Shown here piece by piece: positions 7,836-16,345 of a stretch of 64,000 bases of DNA. The translations under genes were made by a program, and so were the position numbers. Under the pieces are notes generated by a model that was not told the origin of the DNA, ran no database searches, and saw only the letters and a list, made by a program, of their open reading frames with translations. The first letter of the stretch is position 1. The number at the start of each line of letters is the position of its first letter. Source of the DNA: Streptomyces sp. AP-93 (GTDB lineage: Bacteria; Actinomycetota; Actinomycetes; Streptomycetales; Streptomycetaceae); the NCBI RefSeq assembly GCF_022808175.1, contig NZ_JALGBX010000020.1:124001-188000 (forward strand). The letters run 5' to 3'.

Positions 7836-8716
7836 GCGTCGACCGGGTGCCAGGCCGGGCCGTCGCCGTCCTGCCGGACGTGCCCGAAGATCACGTCGGC
7901 GAAGTGGACGCCGAAGCCGATGGTGCCGGGCTCCGCCAGTTCGGCGACGAGCCGGCGGCGGTGGACGGCGGTCCGGGCGAGGTCGTGGTCGAAGGCCGAG
8001 GACCAGTCGGGGTGGTCGATCTGGATCGGCGAATGCACGGCGTCACCGAAGGCGATCAGGCGCCGGCCGCCCCCGGTGATGACGTACTCGGCGTGCCCGA
8101 CGGTGTGGCCGGGGGTGATCCGCACGCGTACCCCGGGGAAGATCTCCTCCCCGTCGCCAAGCGTGCGCACGCGCGGCGCGAGGGCGGCGACCCGCTCGGT
8201 CGTGCCCTCGGCCGCCAGGAGGTCGAGCCGGTCCCACTCGGGCCCGGCGATCAGGTACTCGGCGCGGGGGAAGAGGGGCAGCTCGTCGTCGGGGGAAGGG
8301 TGGATGGCCCAGCCGATGTGATCGGAGTGGAGGTGGGTGAAGGCCACCGCTTCGATGTCCCCGGGGGCGAGGCCGAGTTCGGCCAGGCTGCCGGGGAGCG
8401 CGCCTCCGTGGATCACGCCTACGGGGCCGTCCGGGGACCGGAGCGTCTGCGGGCCGAAGCCCGCGTCGATCAGCAGTGCGCGGCCGCCGTGCTCCACCAG
8501 CAGGCCGCCGACGCTCGCCACGAGGTGCCCCGCGGCGTCCAGGTACTCCGGGTGGGCGGTCCACACCTCGTCGGTGGTGTCCGGGAGCAGCGGCAGCGGC
8601 CGCAGCCGCACGTCGCCGTCCGGTACGTACGAGACCTTCGTGTCGCCCAGCCACAGCGAGCGGATGCCCGCGGGCCGGTTCAGCCGTTCGTCGCGCGCCG
8701 TCGTCAATTCGGGCAT
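7832..8716 (-). CDS. MBL-fold metallo-hydrolase
   Basis: A 294-residue metallo-beta-lactamase-fold hydrolase. The metal-binding signature THLHSDHIGW is intact, and further ligands are visible in TPGHTVGHAEY (His) and FGDAVHSP (Asp). The architecture fits the lactonase/Zn-hydrolase group, which includes N-acyl-lactonases and various esterases. No signal peptide is evident, so it should be cytoplasmic. AAGGGAG precedes ATG 8716. A MarR regulator is divergently encoded across a dyad-containing spacer and is its likely repressor, so the substrate or a related compound may be the inducer. The substrate itself cannot be told from sequence. Confidence 0.9.
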   Translation of the reverse strand: MPELTTARDERLNRPAGIRSLWLGDTKVSYVPDGDVRLRPLPLLPDTTDEVWTAHPEYLDAAGHLVASVGGLLVEHGGRALLIDAGFGPQTLRSPDGPVGVIHGGALPGSLAELGLAPGDIEAVAFTHLHSDHIGWAIHPSPDDELPLFPRAEYLIAGPEWDRLDLLAAEGTTERVAALAPRVRTLGDGEEIFPGVRVRITPGHTVGHAEYVITGGGRRLIAFGDAVHSPIQIDHPDWSSAFDHDLARTAVHRRRLVAELAEPGTIGFGVHFADVIFGHVRQDGDGPAWHPVDA

Positions 8717-8794
8717 GGGGGCTCCCTTGCGAGTCGTCGTCAGGCCGCCGCCGGCCGGTCCGCCGGGGTGGCGAGGCCAACCATAAGCATCAAG

Positions 8795-8839
8795 TTCAAA
8801 TCATTCAAGCTGTAAATATTCTGGCTTGAGTCATTTGTT
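8795..8839. promoter_or_regulatory. Putative MarR operator between MBL hydrolase and marR
   Basis: Two 16-nt arms (8795-8810 and 8824-8839) form an imperfect inverted repeat matching at 12 of 16 positions, in a strikingly AT-rich spacer. A TAAACT hexamer at 8838-8843 ends 7 nt before the marR ATG, so the marR transcript may be leaderless and the operator would overlap its promoter. The arrangement suggests autoregulation plus control of the hydrolase. Confidence 0.55.
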
Positions 8840-8850
8840 AAACTGGCGCC

Positions 8851-9279
8851 ATGACCACGCCTCCCGAGCTCCAGGCCATCGCCGAGCGCCAGCTGTGCGG
8901 GCTGGTGGACGGACTGGCCCACCGGATCGCCGAGCACGTGCGGGAACGCGCCGCCACCCTGGGCCTGACCGCCTCCCAGGCGACCGCGTTGCGGGAGATG
9001 AGCGGGCCGATGACCATGCGGGAACTCGCCGAGCGCATGAGCTGCGAGCCATCCAACGCCACCTTCGTCGTCGACAAGCTGGAGAAGCAGCTCCTGATCG
9101 AGCGGCACCCGCACCCCACCGACCGCCGCGCCAAGCAGCTCGTCCTCACGCCCGAGGGCGCCGCCCTGCGCACCCGGCTCCTCGATCTCCTCTCCGTGGA
9201 CTCGCCGGTGTCCGGGCTCGCCCCGGAGGAGCAGGGCGTGCTGCGCGCCCTGTTGGAACGGGCCGTCACCGCCCGGTGA
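8851..9279 (+). CDS. MarR-family transcriptional regulator
   Basis: This 142-residue protein has the winged-helix pattern of the MarR family: the recognition region MTMRELAERMSCEPSNATFVVDKLEKQ, given here as MTMRELAERM followed by SNATFVVDKLE, and a wing carrying the conserved DRR (HPTDRRAKQL). Flanking helices at both ends would form the dimer interface. It is divergent from the MBL hydrolase gene and likely represses both through the dyad in the spacer. The next gene (F420-type PPOX) starts 22 bp downstream on the same strand and may be co-transcribed. Confidence 0.9.
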   Translation: MTTPPELQAIAERQLCGLVDGLAHRIAEHVRERAATLGLTASQATALREMSGPMTMRELAERMSCEPSNATFVVDKLEKQLLIERHPHPTDRRAKQLVLTPEGAALRTRLLDLLSVDSPVSGLAPEEQGVLRALLERAVTAR

Positions 9280-9301
9280 CGGACCGCGTAGGGTCAGGTA
9301 C

Positions 9302-9700
9302 ATGATGATCGAGGAACTGGGCCGAGCGAGGTACGTCAGTCTCACCACCTTCCGCAAGGACGGCACGCCGGTGGCCACGCCGGTGTGGGCGGTGGCGGAC
9401 GGCGGCGAGCTGTACATGTGGACGCGCAACGACGCGTGGAAGGTGAAGCGCATCCGCAACAACGGGCGGGTCACGGTCGTGGCCTGCGACGTACGCGGAC
9501 GGGTGGCCGACGGGGCCGTGGCCGCCGAGGGCGAGGCGCGGGTGCTGGACGCGACGGGGCTCAAGCGGGTGCGGAAGCTGATGACGCGCAAGTACACCTG
9601 GCAGTTCTGGATGCTGGACGTGCCGGCCGCCGTGGTCCGGCGCGAGCGCCCGCACACCGCGATCGCGGTCACGCTTGCCCCGCCCGCCGCCAAGCTTTGA
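9302..9700 (+). CDS. PPOX-class F420-dependent oxidoreductase
   Basis: A 132-residue split-barrel flavin/deazaflavin-binding protein. The opening YVSLTTFRKDGTPVATPVW pattern, then LYMWTRNDAWKVKRIRNN and RVTVVACDVRGRV, fit the small F420-binding PPOX/pyridoxamine-oxidase-like family found throughout actinobacteria. Members reduce varied substrates with F420H2 or bind F420 or haem without a known reaction. Two ATG codons are adjacent (9302 and 9305), and either could be used. It is 22 bp downstream of the MarR gene. The physiological substrate is unknown. Confidence 0.85.
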   Translation: MMIEELGRARYVSLTTFRKDGTPVATPVWAVADGGELYMWTRNDAWKVKRIRNNGRVTVVACDVRGRVADGAVAAEGEARVLDATGLKRVRKLMTRKYTWQFWMLDVPAAVVRRERPHTAIAVTLAPPAAKL

Positions 9701-9727
9701 GACTCCTGTAGCCCGCCCGTAACACGG

Positions 9728-11473
9728 ATGGGATCCAATGCGGGGATGGAGACCGCGACTTCGCAGGTGATCGGCCAACTCTCCGGATACATGCGGGGAT
9801 TGACGCAGCGGCTGGATCCCGGGGCAGGCTGGTACGGGGAGTTCCTGCGGCGGGACCCGGAGGGAATGCGGGCCTGCCTGGACGGAGCCGCGATGCCGCC
9901 CTGGGACGTACTGGAGTCCCTGCTGGGGGACTTGGCGGCATCGGCGGGCCCGGGGGCGCTCGCGCGGGAGACGCAGTACGCGGCCGGACTGCGGGCCGCG
10001 GCCGTCGGCGTCTGGGACCGGCTGCCGGGCGGGACCGAGGAACTGCGCACGCTGCTCGCGTCGGCCGCCGAGCAGCGGGCCCGGGCCCGGGCGGCCCTGG
10101 GCGCGCTGTCGGCGCGGCTCGCGGAAACGACGGACCCGGCGCAGGCGCAGGCCCTGTCCCGGGAACTCTCCTGGACCCGGGACGACGAGGCCCGCGCGAC
10201 CGCCCGCCACGAGGACCTGACGACCCGCCTGGAGGCGGTGACCCCGGCCCCCGGCCTCCCGGGGGCCGACTGGCCCGCGTACCCGCCGCCGGCGTGGCCG
10301 GAGCCCCTGAACGGGGTGCCCGCACAGCGCACCGCGACGTCGCCGGGCGCGGTGCCCGCCGCAGGGTGGCCGGGTCCGCGGGGAGGGATGCGGGAGGGCG
10401 CGCAGGCGGGGTCCCGGGATGCGCAGTGGGCCGAGGCGCCCGCGGATGCCGCCCGGAACGAGACCTCGGGCGCGACCTCGGGCGCGCCGTCGGACGCGAT
10501 GTCGGACGCGATCTCGGGTCCGGTGCCCGAAGCGTCGCGGGAGCCCGTCGGGCGGGCCGAGGGGCGGTGGCTGCGCGGTGCGCGGCGCAGCCACCGGGCC
10601 CGGTACGCGGGCGCGGCCGCGCCCGAAGCCCGGGCCGTCGCCATGCCCCCGGGACAGCCGCCGTCCGCCACGCCCCTGCGCGGCGCCCGCTTCGGGCCGC
10701 CCGCCCGCCCGGCGGCCGAGCCCGCACCGGCGGGGGATCCGGCACGGGAACAGGAGGCGTCGGCGGGCGGGGCCGGGCAGGCGGGCCTGGCCCGGGGGGC
10801 CCGGCACGAGCCCGGCCGCCCGGGCTCCGCAGGGCCGGGCCCCGCACGGCCGGGCCCCGCGCAGGTGTCCGCCGCGCCGGGGCTGGGCGGCCACGCCGGG
10901 GCCGGGGGTACGGGCGGGCACCCAGGCGGCGGCGGCCCGCACGGCGCGTCCGACCCGTGGGCCGGGGCTGCCGGTGACTTCGTGGAGGGGCTCGCGGCCA
11001 TGCGGGGGCAGGGGCGCAGCGGGGAGGCGCACGTGCTGCTCTGTGAGGCCGCCGCCGGGCCCGCCGAGCGGCTGGTCCGGCTGGGGGAGGAGCTGCGGCG
11101 GGCCGGGCTGGCCGCGGACTGGGCCACCCTGCTCTGGGAGGCGGCCTCGCTGCCGCCCGCCCGGTTCGCCGCGGCCGCGGCCGCACTCGGGCCGGCCGAC
11201 CGCGACGCCCTGCTGCGCCAGGGCGCGGCCCGCCCGGCCGCCGAGATCGCCGAGGCGGCCCTCGTGCTCGCGGAGGCCGGCCACGCCCCCGAGGCCGACG
11301 CGCTGCTCGCCGCCTTCGTCCGGGTCCGCACCGCCGAGGAGTCCGCCCGGCTCGCCCGCCGGGACCCCCGGTGGTTCGCGCCCCGGCTGCTCCACGCCGC
11401 CGAAGCCCTCTCGGGGGCTCACCACCGTGACCTGTTGCACGCCCTTCGCGTCGCGAATCTGCCCGTCGCCTGA
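9728..11473 (+). CDS. Large Ala/Gly/Pro-rich protein of unknown function
   Basis: This 581-residue protein has three parts. An N-terminal helical domain (about 1-170) carries a well-defined segment, RLDPGAGWYGEFLRRDPEGMRACLDG, here cited only as DPGAGWYGEF and GMRACLDG. A long low-complexity linker (about 175-415) is rich in Ala, Gly, Pro and Arg. A C-terminal helical domain (about 420-581) has repeat-like EAHVLLCEAAAG and EADALLAAF stretches. I see no signal peptide or membrane segment. Similar proteins seem restricted to streptomycetes, but I recognise no named domain. ATG 9746 is an alternative start six codons downstream. Codon composition is normal for the window. Confidence 0.7.
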   Translation: MGSNAGMETATSQVIGQLSGYMRGLTQRLDPGAGWYGEFLRRDPEGMRACLDGAAMPPWDVLESLLGDLAASAGPGALARETQYAAGLRAAAVGVWDRLPGGTEELRTLLASAAEQRARARAALGALSARLAETTDPAQAQALSRELSWTRDDEARATARHEDLTTRLEAVTPAPGLPGADWPAYPPPAWPEPLNGVPAQRTATSPGAVPAAGWPGPRGGMREGAQAGSRDAQWAEAPADAARNETSGATSGAPSDAMSDAISGPVPEASREPVGRAEGRWLRGARRSHRARYAGAAAPEARAVAMPPGQPPSATPLRGARFGPPARPAAEPAPAGDPAREQEASAGGAGQAGLARGARHEPGRPGSAGPGPARPGPAQVSAAPGLGGHAGAGGTGGHPGGGGPHGASDPWAGAAGDFVEGLAAMRGQGRSGEAHVLLCEAAAGPAERLVRLGEELRRAGLAADWATLLWEAASLPPARFAAAAAALGPADRDALLRQGAARPAAEIAEAALVLAEAGHAPEADALLAAFVRVRTAEESARLARRDPRWFAPRLLHAAEALSGAHHRDLLHALRVANLPVA

Positions 11474-11527
11474 CCGGAAACGACCACGTGCCGGCGTAAC
11501 TCCTGCGTTTGCTGATCGACTACTCCA

Positions 11528-11615
11528 ACCGCGCAACGCGGTCTTGCCCCGGGCCTGGCCGAGGCCTACCTTCAACTCCCTACGCGCAGCCGTCGTACAC
11601 CCTCTACGTGCGTAG
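11528..11615 (+). promoter_or_regulatory. Two short dyads upstream of the pyrimidine-degradation genes
   Basis: ACCGCG (11528-11533) and CGCGGT (11537-11542) form a tight palindrome around CAA. A second imperfect dyad pairs CTACGCGC (11580-11587) with GTGCGTAG (11608-11615). Both lie in the 173-bp leader before the beta-ureidopropionase gene and are candidate operator or leader structures. No adjacent regulator gene is visible. Confidence 0.3.
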
Positions 11616-11646
11616 AAGCCGGCGTACCCGTCGCGAGGAGCAGCTC

Positions 11647-12489
11647 ATGGCCCAAGTCGTCCGCGCCGCACTCGTCCAGGCCACCTGGACCGGAGACACC
11701 GAGTCGATGATCGCCAAACACGAGGAGCACGCCCGCCGGGCCGCCGCCCAGGGTGCGCAGATCATCGGCTTCCAGGAAGTCTTCAACGCCCCCTACTTCT
11801 GCCAGGTCCAGGAGCCCGAGCACTACCGCTGGGCCGAGGCCGTCCCCAACGGCCCCACCGTCCAGCGGATGCAGGCCCTCGCCCGCGAGACCGGCATGGT
11901 GATCGTCGTACCGGTCTTCGAGCTGGAGTCCGAGGGCCTCTACTACAACACCGCCGCGGTCATCGACGCCGACGGCAGCTACCTCGGCAAGTACCGCAAG
12001 CACCACATCCCCCAGGTCAGGGGATTCTGGGAGAAGTACTACTTCCGCCCGGGCAACCTCGGCTTCCCCGTCTTCGACACCGCCGTCGGCCGGGTCGGCG
12101 TCTACATCTGCTACGACCGGCACTTCCCGGAGGGCTGGCGCGAACTGGGCCTGAACGGCGCACAGTTGGTCTACAATCCCTCCGCCACCTCCCGCGGCCT
12201 GTCCGGGTACCTGTGGCAGCTGGAGCAGCCCGCCTCCGCCGTCGCCAACGAGTACTTCGTCGCCGCGATCAACCGCGTCGGCCAGGAGGAGTACGGCGAC
12301 AACGACTTCTACGGCACCAGCTACTTCGTCGACCCGCGCGGCCAGTTCGTCGGGGACGTCGCCAGCGACAAGGAAGAGGAACTCCTCGTCCGCGACCTCG
12401 ACTTCGACCTCATCAAGGAGGTCCGCGACCAGTGGGCCTTCTACCGCGACCGCCGCCCCGACGCCTACGGAGGACTCGTACAGCCGTGA
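11647..12489 (+). CDS. Beta-ureidopropionase / N-carbamoyl-beta-amino acid amidohydrolase
   Basis: A 280-residue nitrilase-superfamily amidohydrolase. The Glu-Lys-Cys catalytic triad is visible as Glu44 (GFQEVF), Lys118 (YRKHHIP) and Cys155 (ICYDRHFPEG). The HHIPQ and FWEKYYF stretches are typical of the beta-ureidopropionase branch, which hydrolyses N-carbamoyl-beta-alanine to beta-alanine, CO2 and ammonia, the last step of reductive pyrimidine breakdown. I place the start at ATG 11647, after a GAGGAG site; the open frame runs further upstream without coding character. Its stop overlaps the aminotransferase GTG by 4 bp. Dihydropyrimidinase lies downstream, which supports the pathway. Confidence 0.92.
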   Translation: MAQVVRAALVQATWTGDTESMIAKHEEHARRAAAQGAQIIGFQEVFNAPYFCQVQEPEHYRWAEAVPNGPTVQRMQALARETGMVIVVPVFELESEGLYYNTAAVIDADGSYLGKYRKHHIPQVRGFWEKYYFRPGNLGFPVFDTAVGRVGVYICYDRHFPEGWRELGLNGAQLVYNPSATSRGLSGYLWQLEQPASAVANEYFVAAINRVGQEEYGDNDFYGTSYFVDPRGQFVGDVASDKEEELLVRDLDFDLIKEVRDQWAFYRDRRPDAYGGLVQP

Positions 12490-13781
12490 CCAACCCGATC
12501 CCCCTGCACAGCCGGCACCGCTCCGTCCTGCCCGACTGGCTCGCGCTCTACTACGACCGCCCCCTCGAACTCACCCACGGCGAGGGCCGCCACGTCTGGG
12601 ACGCGGACGGCAACCGCTACCTGGACTTCTTCGGCGGCATCCTCACCACGATGACCGCCCACGCCCTGCCTGAGGTCACCAAAGCCGTATCCGAACAGGC
12701 CGGGCGGATCATCCACTCCTCCACCCTCTACCTCAACCGCCCGATGATCGAACTGGCCGAGCGCGTCTCGGCGTTGTCCGGCATCCCCGACGCCCGGGTC
12801 TTCTTCACCACCTCCGGCACCGAGGCCAACGACACCGCCCTGCTGCTCGCGACGACGTACCGCCGCTCCAACCAGATCCTGGCGATGCGCAACAGCTACC
12901 ACGGCCGGTCCTTCTCGACCGTCTCGATCACCGGCAACCGCGGCTGGTCCCCGACCAGCCTCTCGCCGCTCCAGACGTACTACGTCCACGGCGCCGTCCG
13001 CACCCGCGGCCCCTTCGCCCACCTCGACGACACCGCCTTCACCGCCGCGGCCGTCGCCGACCTGGAAGACGTACTGGGCCAGGCCCGGGGCGGGGTCGCG
13101 GCGCTCATCGCCGAGCCGATCCAGGGCGTGGGCGGCTTCACCTCACCGCCCGACGGGCTCTACGGGGCCTTCCGCGAGGTCCTCGACCGGCACGGCATCC
13201 TCTGGATCAGCGACGAGGTGCAGACCGGCTGGGGCCGTACCGGCGAACACTTCTGGGGCTGGCAGGCCCACGCCCAGAACGGCCCGCCGGACATCATCAC
13301 CTTCGCCAAGGGCATCGGCAACGGCATGTCCATCGGCGGAGTCGTGGCCCGCGCCGAGGTGATGAACTGCCTCGACTCCAACTCCATCTCCACCTTCGGC
13401 GGTTCCCCGGTCACCATGGCCGCCGGCGTCGCCAACCTCGCCTACCTCCTCGAACACGACCTTCAGGGCAACGCCCGCCGCGTCGGCGGCCTCCTGCTGG
13501 AGCGGCTGCGGGCCATCGCCGCGACCGTGCCCGCCGTACGGGAGGTACGCGGCCGGGGCCTGATGGCCGGCCTGGAGCTGACGAAACCCGGCACCGACCA
13601 GGCCGACCCGGACGCGGCCGCCGCCGTACTGGAGGCCGCCCGGGCCGGCGGCCTGCTGCTCGGCAAGGGCGGCAGCCACAACACCAGCGTGCTGCGCATC
13701 GCGCCGCCGCTCTCCCTCACCGTCGCCGAGGCGGAAGAGGGCGCCGAGATCCTCGCCGAGGCCCTCAGAAGCCTCAACTGA
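12486..13781 (+). CDS. Class III PLP aminotransferase (likely beta-alanine or omega-amino acid transaminase)
   Basis: A 431-residue class III aminotransferase starting at GTG 12486, which overlaps the upstream stop. Motifs include YLDFFGGI, FFTTSGTEANDTAL (phosphate cup), LWISDEVQTGWGRTGEHFW (PLP-ring Asp) and ITFAKGIGNG with the Schiff-base Lys. Placed directly after beta-ureidopropionase, its most likely role is to transfer the amino group of beta-alanine or 3-aminoisobutyrate to a keto acid, giving malonate or methylmalonate semialdehyde. Related enzymes act on alanine-glyoxylate or 4-aminobutyrate, so the exact substrate is inferred from context. Confidence 0.9.
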   Translation: MTNPIPLHSRHRSVLPDWLALYYDRPLELTHGEGRHVWDADGNRYLDFFGGILTTMTAHALPEVTKAVSEQAGRIIHSSTLYLNRPMIELAERVSALSGIPDARVFFTTSGTEANDTALLLATTYRRSNQILAMRNSYHGRSFSTVSITGNRGWSPTSLSPLQTYYVHGAVRTRGPFAHLDDTAFTAAAVADLEDVLGQARGGVAALIAEPIQGVGGFTSPPDGLYGAFREVLDRHGILWISDEVQTGWGRTGEHFWGWQAHAQNGPPDIITFAKGIGNGMSIGGVVARAEVMNCLDSNSISTFGGSPVTMAAGVANLAYLLEHDLQGNARRVGGLLLERLRAIAATVPAVREVRGRGLMAGLELTKPGTDQADPDAAAAVLEAARAGGLLLGKGGSHNTSVLRIAPPLSLTVAEAEEGAEILAEALRSLN

Positions 13782-13854
13782 CACCGGGGGAGACGTACGT
13801 GCTGAGCGACGCGAGGCCCAGTGGTGTGGGTCGCCGGCGTCGTAACTGGTTTTA

Positions 13855-13899
13855 CCGCCGACCGGGGCATTTCCATCATTGCGGTGTTCCGGTCGGCGG
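13855..13899 (+). terminator. Hairpin in the leader of the dihydropyrimidinase gene
   Basis: An exact 11-bp stem (CCGCCGACCGG at 13855-13865, complement at 13889-13899) with a 23-nt loop is followed by CCTCTTTG. It lies in the 160-bp gap between the aminotransferase and dihydropyrimidinase, 42 nt before the latter. It could be a terminator or attenuator that lowers read-through within the catabolic run, or it could protect an mRNA end. Confidence 0.5.
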
Positions 13900-13941
13900 C
13901 CCTCTTTGTTCGGAGTTGCAAGGCGAAGGGATTTCTCGGGC

Positions 13942-15330
13942 ATGACCAGAACTCTCATTACCGGTGGCCTTGTAGTCACGGCTTCCGACGAGTTGCATGC
14001 GGATGTCCTGATCGAGGACGGCCGTGTCGTGGCGATGGCGTCAGCAGGCAGTCAGCAGTGGACCGCCGACCGGGTGATCGACGCCTCGCGGAAGTATGTG
14101 ATCCCGGGCGGGGTCGACGCGCACACGCATATGGAGCTGCCGTTCGGCGGCACCTTCGCGTCGGACACGTTCGAGACCGGAACACGGGCCGCCGCCTGGG
14201 GCGGGACGACGACGATCGTCGACTTCGCGGTGCAGACACCCGGGCACTCGCTCCGGGAGGGCCTGGACCATTGGTACGCGAAGGCCGACGGGCAATGCGC
14301 GATCGACTACGCCTTCCACATGATCGTGTCGGACGTCAATGAGCACTCCCTCAAGGAAATGGACGGACTCGTCGAAGAAGGCGTCAGTTCGTTCAAATTG
14401 TTCATGGCATATCCGGGCGTGTTCTATTCGGATGACGGGCAGATCCTGCGGGCGATGCAGCGGGCCTCCGGGAACGGCGGGCTGATCATGATGCACGCCG
14501 AGAACGGCATCGCGATCGACGTCCTGGTCGAACAGGCCCTGGCGCGCGGGGAGACGGACCCCCGCCACCACGGCGAGGTGCGCAAGGTCCTGCTGGAGGC
14601 GGAGGCCACGCACCGGGCGATCCAGCTGGCGCGGGTGGCCGGTGCCCCGCTGTACGTGGTGCACGTCTCGGCGGAGGAGGCGGTCGCGGAGCTGGCGGCG
14701 GCCCGGGACAAGGGCCTGCCGGTCTTCGGTGAGACGTGCCCGCAGTACCTGTTCCTGTCCACCGACAACCTGGCGGAGCCGGACTTCCAGGGCGCGAAGT
14801 ACGTCTGCTCGACTCCTCTGCGCCCGCGCGAGCACCAGGCGGCGCTGTGGCGCGGCCTGCGGACGAACGACCTCCAGGTGGTCTCCACCGATCATTGCCC
14901 GTTCTGCTTCCGGGGCCAGAAGGAGCTGGGCCGCGGCGACTTCTCGAAGATCCCCAACGGGCTGCCGGGGGTGGAGAACCGCATGGACCTGCTCCACCAG
15001 GCGGTCCTGGACGGGCACATCAGCCGCCGTCGCTGGATCGAGATCGCATGCGCGACCCCGGCCCGGATGTTCGGCCTCTACCCGCAGAAGGGCACGATCG
15101 CTCCGGGTTCCGACGCCGACATCGTCCTCTACGATCCGCACGCCGAGCAGGTCATCTCCGCCGAGACGCACCACATGAACGTGGACTACTCGGCGTACGA
15201 GGGCAAGCGGATCACCGGGCGCGTCGACACGGTCCTGTCCCGGGGTGAACTGGTCATCGACCGGCGAGAGTTCACCGGTAGCGCCGGCCACGGGGCCTTC
15301 GTCCACCGCTCCACCTGCCAGTACTTGTAA
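13942..15330 (+). CDS. hydA: Dihydropyrimidinase (D-hydantoinase)
   Basis: This 462-residue cytoplasmic amidohydrolase opens the ring of dihydrouracil, dihydrothymine or hydantoins. Metal-binding motifs are present: HTHMELPFGG near the N terminus, the bridging carboxylated Lys in SSFKLFMAYPG, His in YVVHVSAEEA, and the last Asp in STDHCPF. The length is normal for the family. The start is ATG 13942 after GAAGGG, because upstream in-frame sequence lies in the hairpin leader. It feeds N-carbamoyl-beta-amino acids to the beta-ureidopropionase encoded upstream. The LLM oxidoreductase follows 13 bp later. Confidence 0.94.
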   Translation: MTRTLITGGLVVTASDELHADVLIEDGRVVAMASAGSQQWTADRVIDASRKYVIPGGVDAHTHMELPFGGTFASDTFETGTRAAAWGGTTTIVDFAVQTPGHSLREGLDHWYAKADGQCAIDYAFHMIVSDVNEHSLKEMDGLVEEGVSSFKLFMAYPGVFYSDDGQILRAMQRASGNGGLIMMHAENGIAIDVLVEQALARGETDPRHHGEVRKVLLEAEATHRAIQLARVAGAPLYVVHVSAEEAVAELAAARDKGLPVFGETCPQYLFLSTDNLAEPDFQGAKYVCSTPLRPREHQAALWRGLRTNDLQVVSTDHCPFCFRGQKELGRGDFSKIPNGLPGVENRMDLLHQAVLDGHISRRRWIEIACATPARMFGLYPQKGTIAPGSDADIVLYDPHAEQVISAETHHMNVDYSAYEGKRITGRVDTVLSRGELVIDRREFTGSAGHGAFVHRSTCQYL

Positions 15331-15343
15331 GGAGAGTCCCCGC

Positions 15344-16345
15344 ATGGACTTTGGCCTCGTCCTCCAGACCGATCCGCCGGCCTCGCAGGTGGTCAGCCTG
15401 ATGAAGCGTGCCGAACGCAATGGCTTCCGCTACGGCTGGACCTTCGACTCGGCGGTGCTGTGGCAGGAGCCGTTCGTCATCTACAGCCAGATCCTGGCCA
15501 ACACGCAGCGCATGCAGGTTGGTCCGATGGTCACCAACCCGGGCACCCGGACCTGGGAGGTGACCGCCTCCACCTTCGCGACGCTGAACGACATGTTCGG
15601 CAACCGCACCGTCTGCGGGATCGGCCGCGGCGACTCGGCGATGCGGGTCGCCGGGCGCGCGCCCAACACCCTGGCCCGGCTCGGCGAGGCCATCGGGGTC
15701 ATCCGGGACCTGGCGGAGGGCCGGGAGGCGCTGGTCGACGGAAACCCGATCCGGATCCCCTGGATCACGGACGGAAAGCTGCCCGTCTGGATGGCCGCGT
15801 ACGGGCCCAGGGCACTGGCGCTGGCCGGCCAGAAGGCTGACGGGTTCATCCTCCAGCTCGCCGACCTCTACCTCACCGAGTGGATGATCAAGGCGGTCCG
15901 CCAGGCCGCCGTGGAGGCCGGCCGGGACCCGGACTCGATCACCATCTGCGTGGCGGCCCCCGCGTACGTGGGGGAGGACCTCGCCCACGCCCGCGACCAG
16001 TGCCGGTGGTTCGGCGGGATGGTCGGCAACCACGTCGCCGACCTCGTCTCCCGTTACGGCGAGCACTCCTCGATGGTTCCCGAGGAGCTGACCGAGTACA
16101 TCAAATCCCGCCACGGCTACGACTACAGCCACCACGGCCGCGCCGGGAACCCGTCCACCGACTTCGTCCCCGACGAGATCGTCGACCGCTTCTGCCTGCT
16201 CGGCCCGCCCGAGGCCCACATCGAGAAGCTCCGCGCCCTGCGGGATCTCGGCGTCGACCAGTTCGCGGTGTACGCCATGCACGACGCCCGGGAGGCTGTG
16301 GTCGACACCTACGGACAGCACATCATCCCGACGGTCAACAGCTGA
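15344..16345 (+). CDS. LLM-class F420-dependent oxidoreductase (TIGR03842-like)
   Basis: A 333-residue luciferase-like TIM-barrel protein. The opening MDFGLVLQTDPPA, the motifs GWTFDSAVLWQEPFV and TVCGIGRGDSAMR, and KLPVWMAAYGPRAL match the LLM group often encoded beside hydantoinase/dihydropyrimidinase genes. An AAGGAGAG site precedes ATG 15344. In this run it is the only redox enzyme. One possibility is that it performs the ring reduction usually done by dihydropyrimidine dehydrogenase, with F420H2 as donor; another is an upstream oxidative step on an unrelated substrate. Neither is proven. Its 3' end overlaps the convergent GNAT gene by 11 bp. Confidence 0.9.
   Translation: MDFGLVLQTDPPASQVVSLMKRAERNGFRYGWTFDSAVLWQEPFVIYSQILANTQRMQVGPMVTNPGTRTWEVTASTFATLNDMFGNRTVCGIGRGDSAMRVAGRAPNTLARLGEAIGVIRDLAEGREALVDGNPIRIPWITDGKLPVWMAAYGPRALALAGQKADGFILQLADLYLTEWMIKAVRQAAVEAGRDPDSITICVAAPAYVGEDLAHARDQCRWFGGMVGNHVADLVSRYGEHSSMVPEELTEYIKSRHGYDYSHHGRAGNPSTDFVPDEIVDRFCLLGPPEAHIEKLRALRDLGVDQFAVYAMHDAREAVVDTYGQHIIPTVNS

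Noticed and set aside
9266..11575. Long minus-strand frames (769 and 863 codons) over the Ala/Pro-rich gene.
   Set aside because: Codon third-position pattern and composition fit the plus-strand frame better; the antisense products are Arg/Pro/Gly runs.
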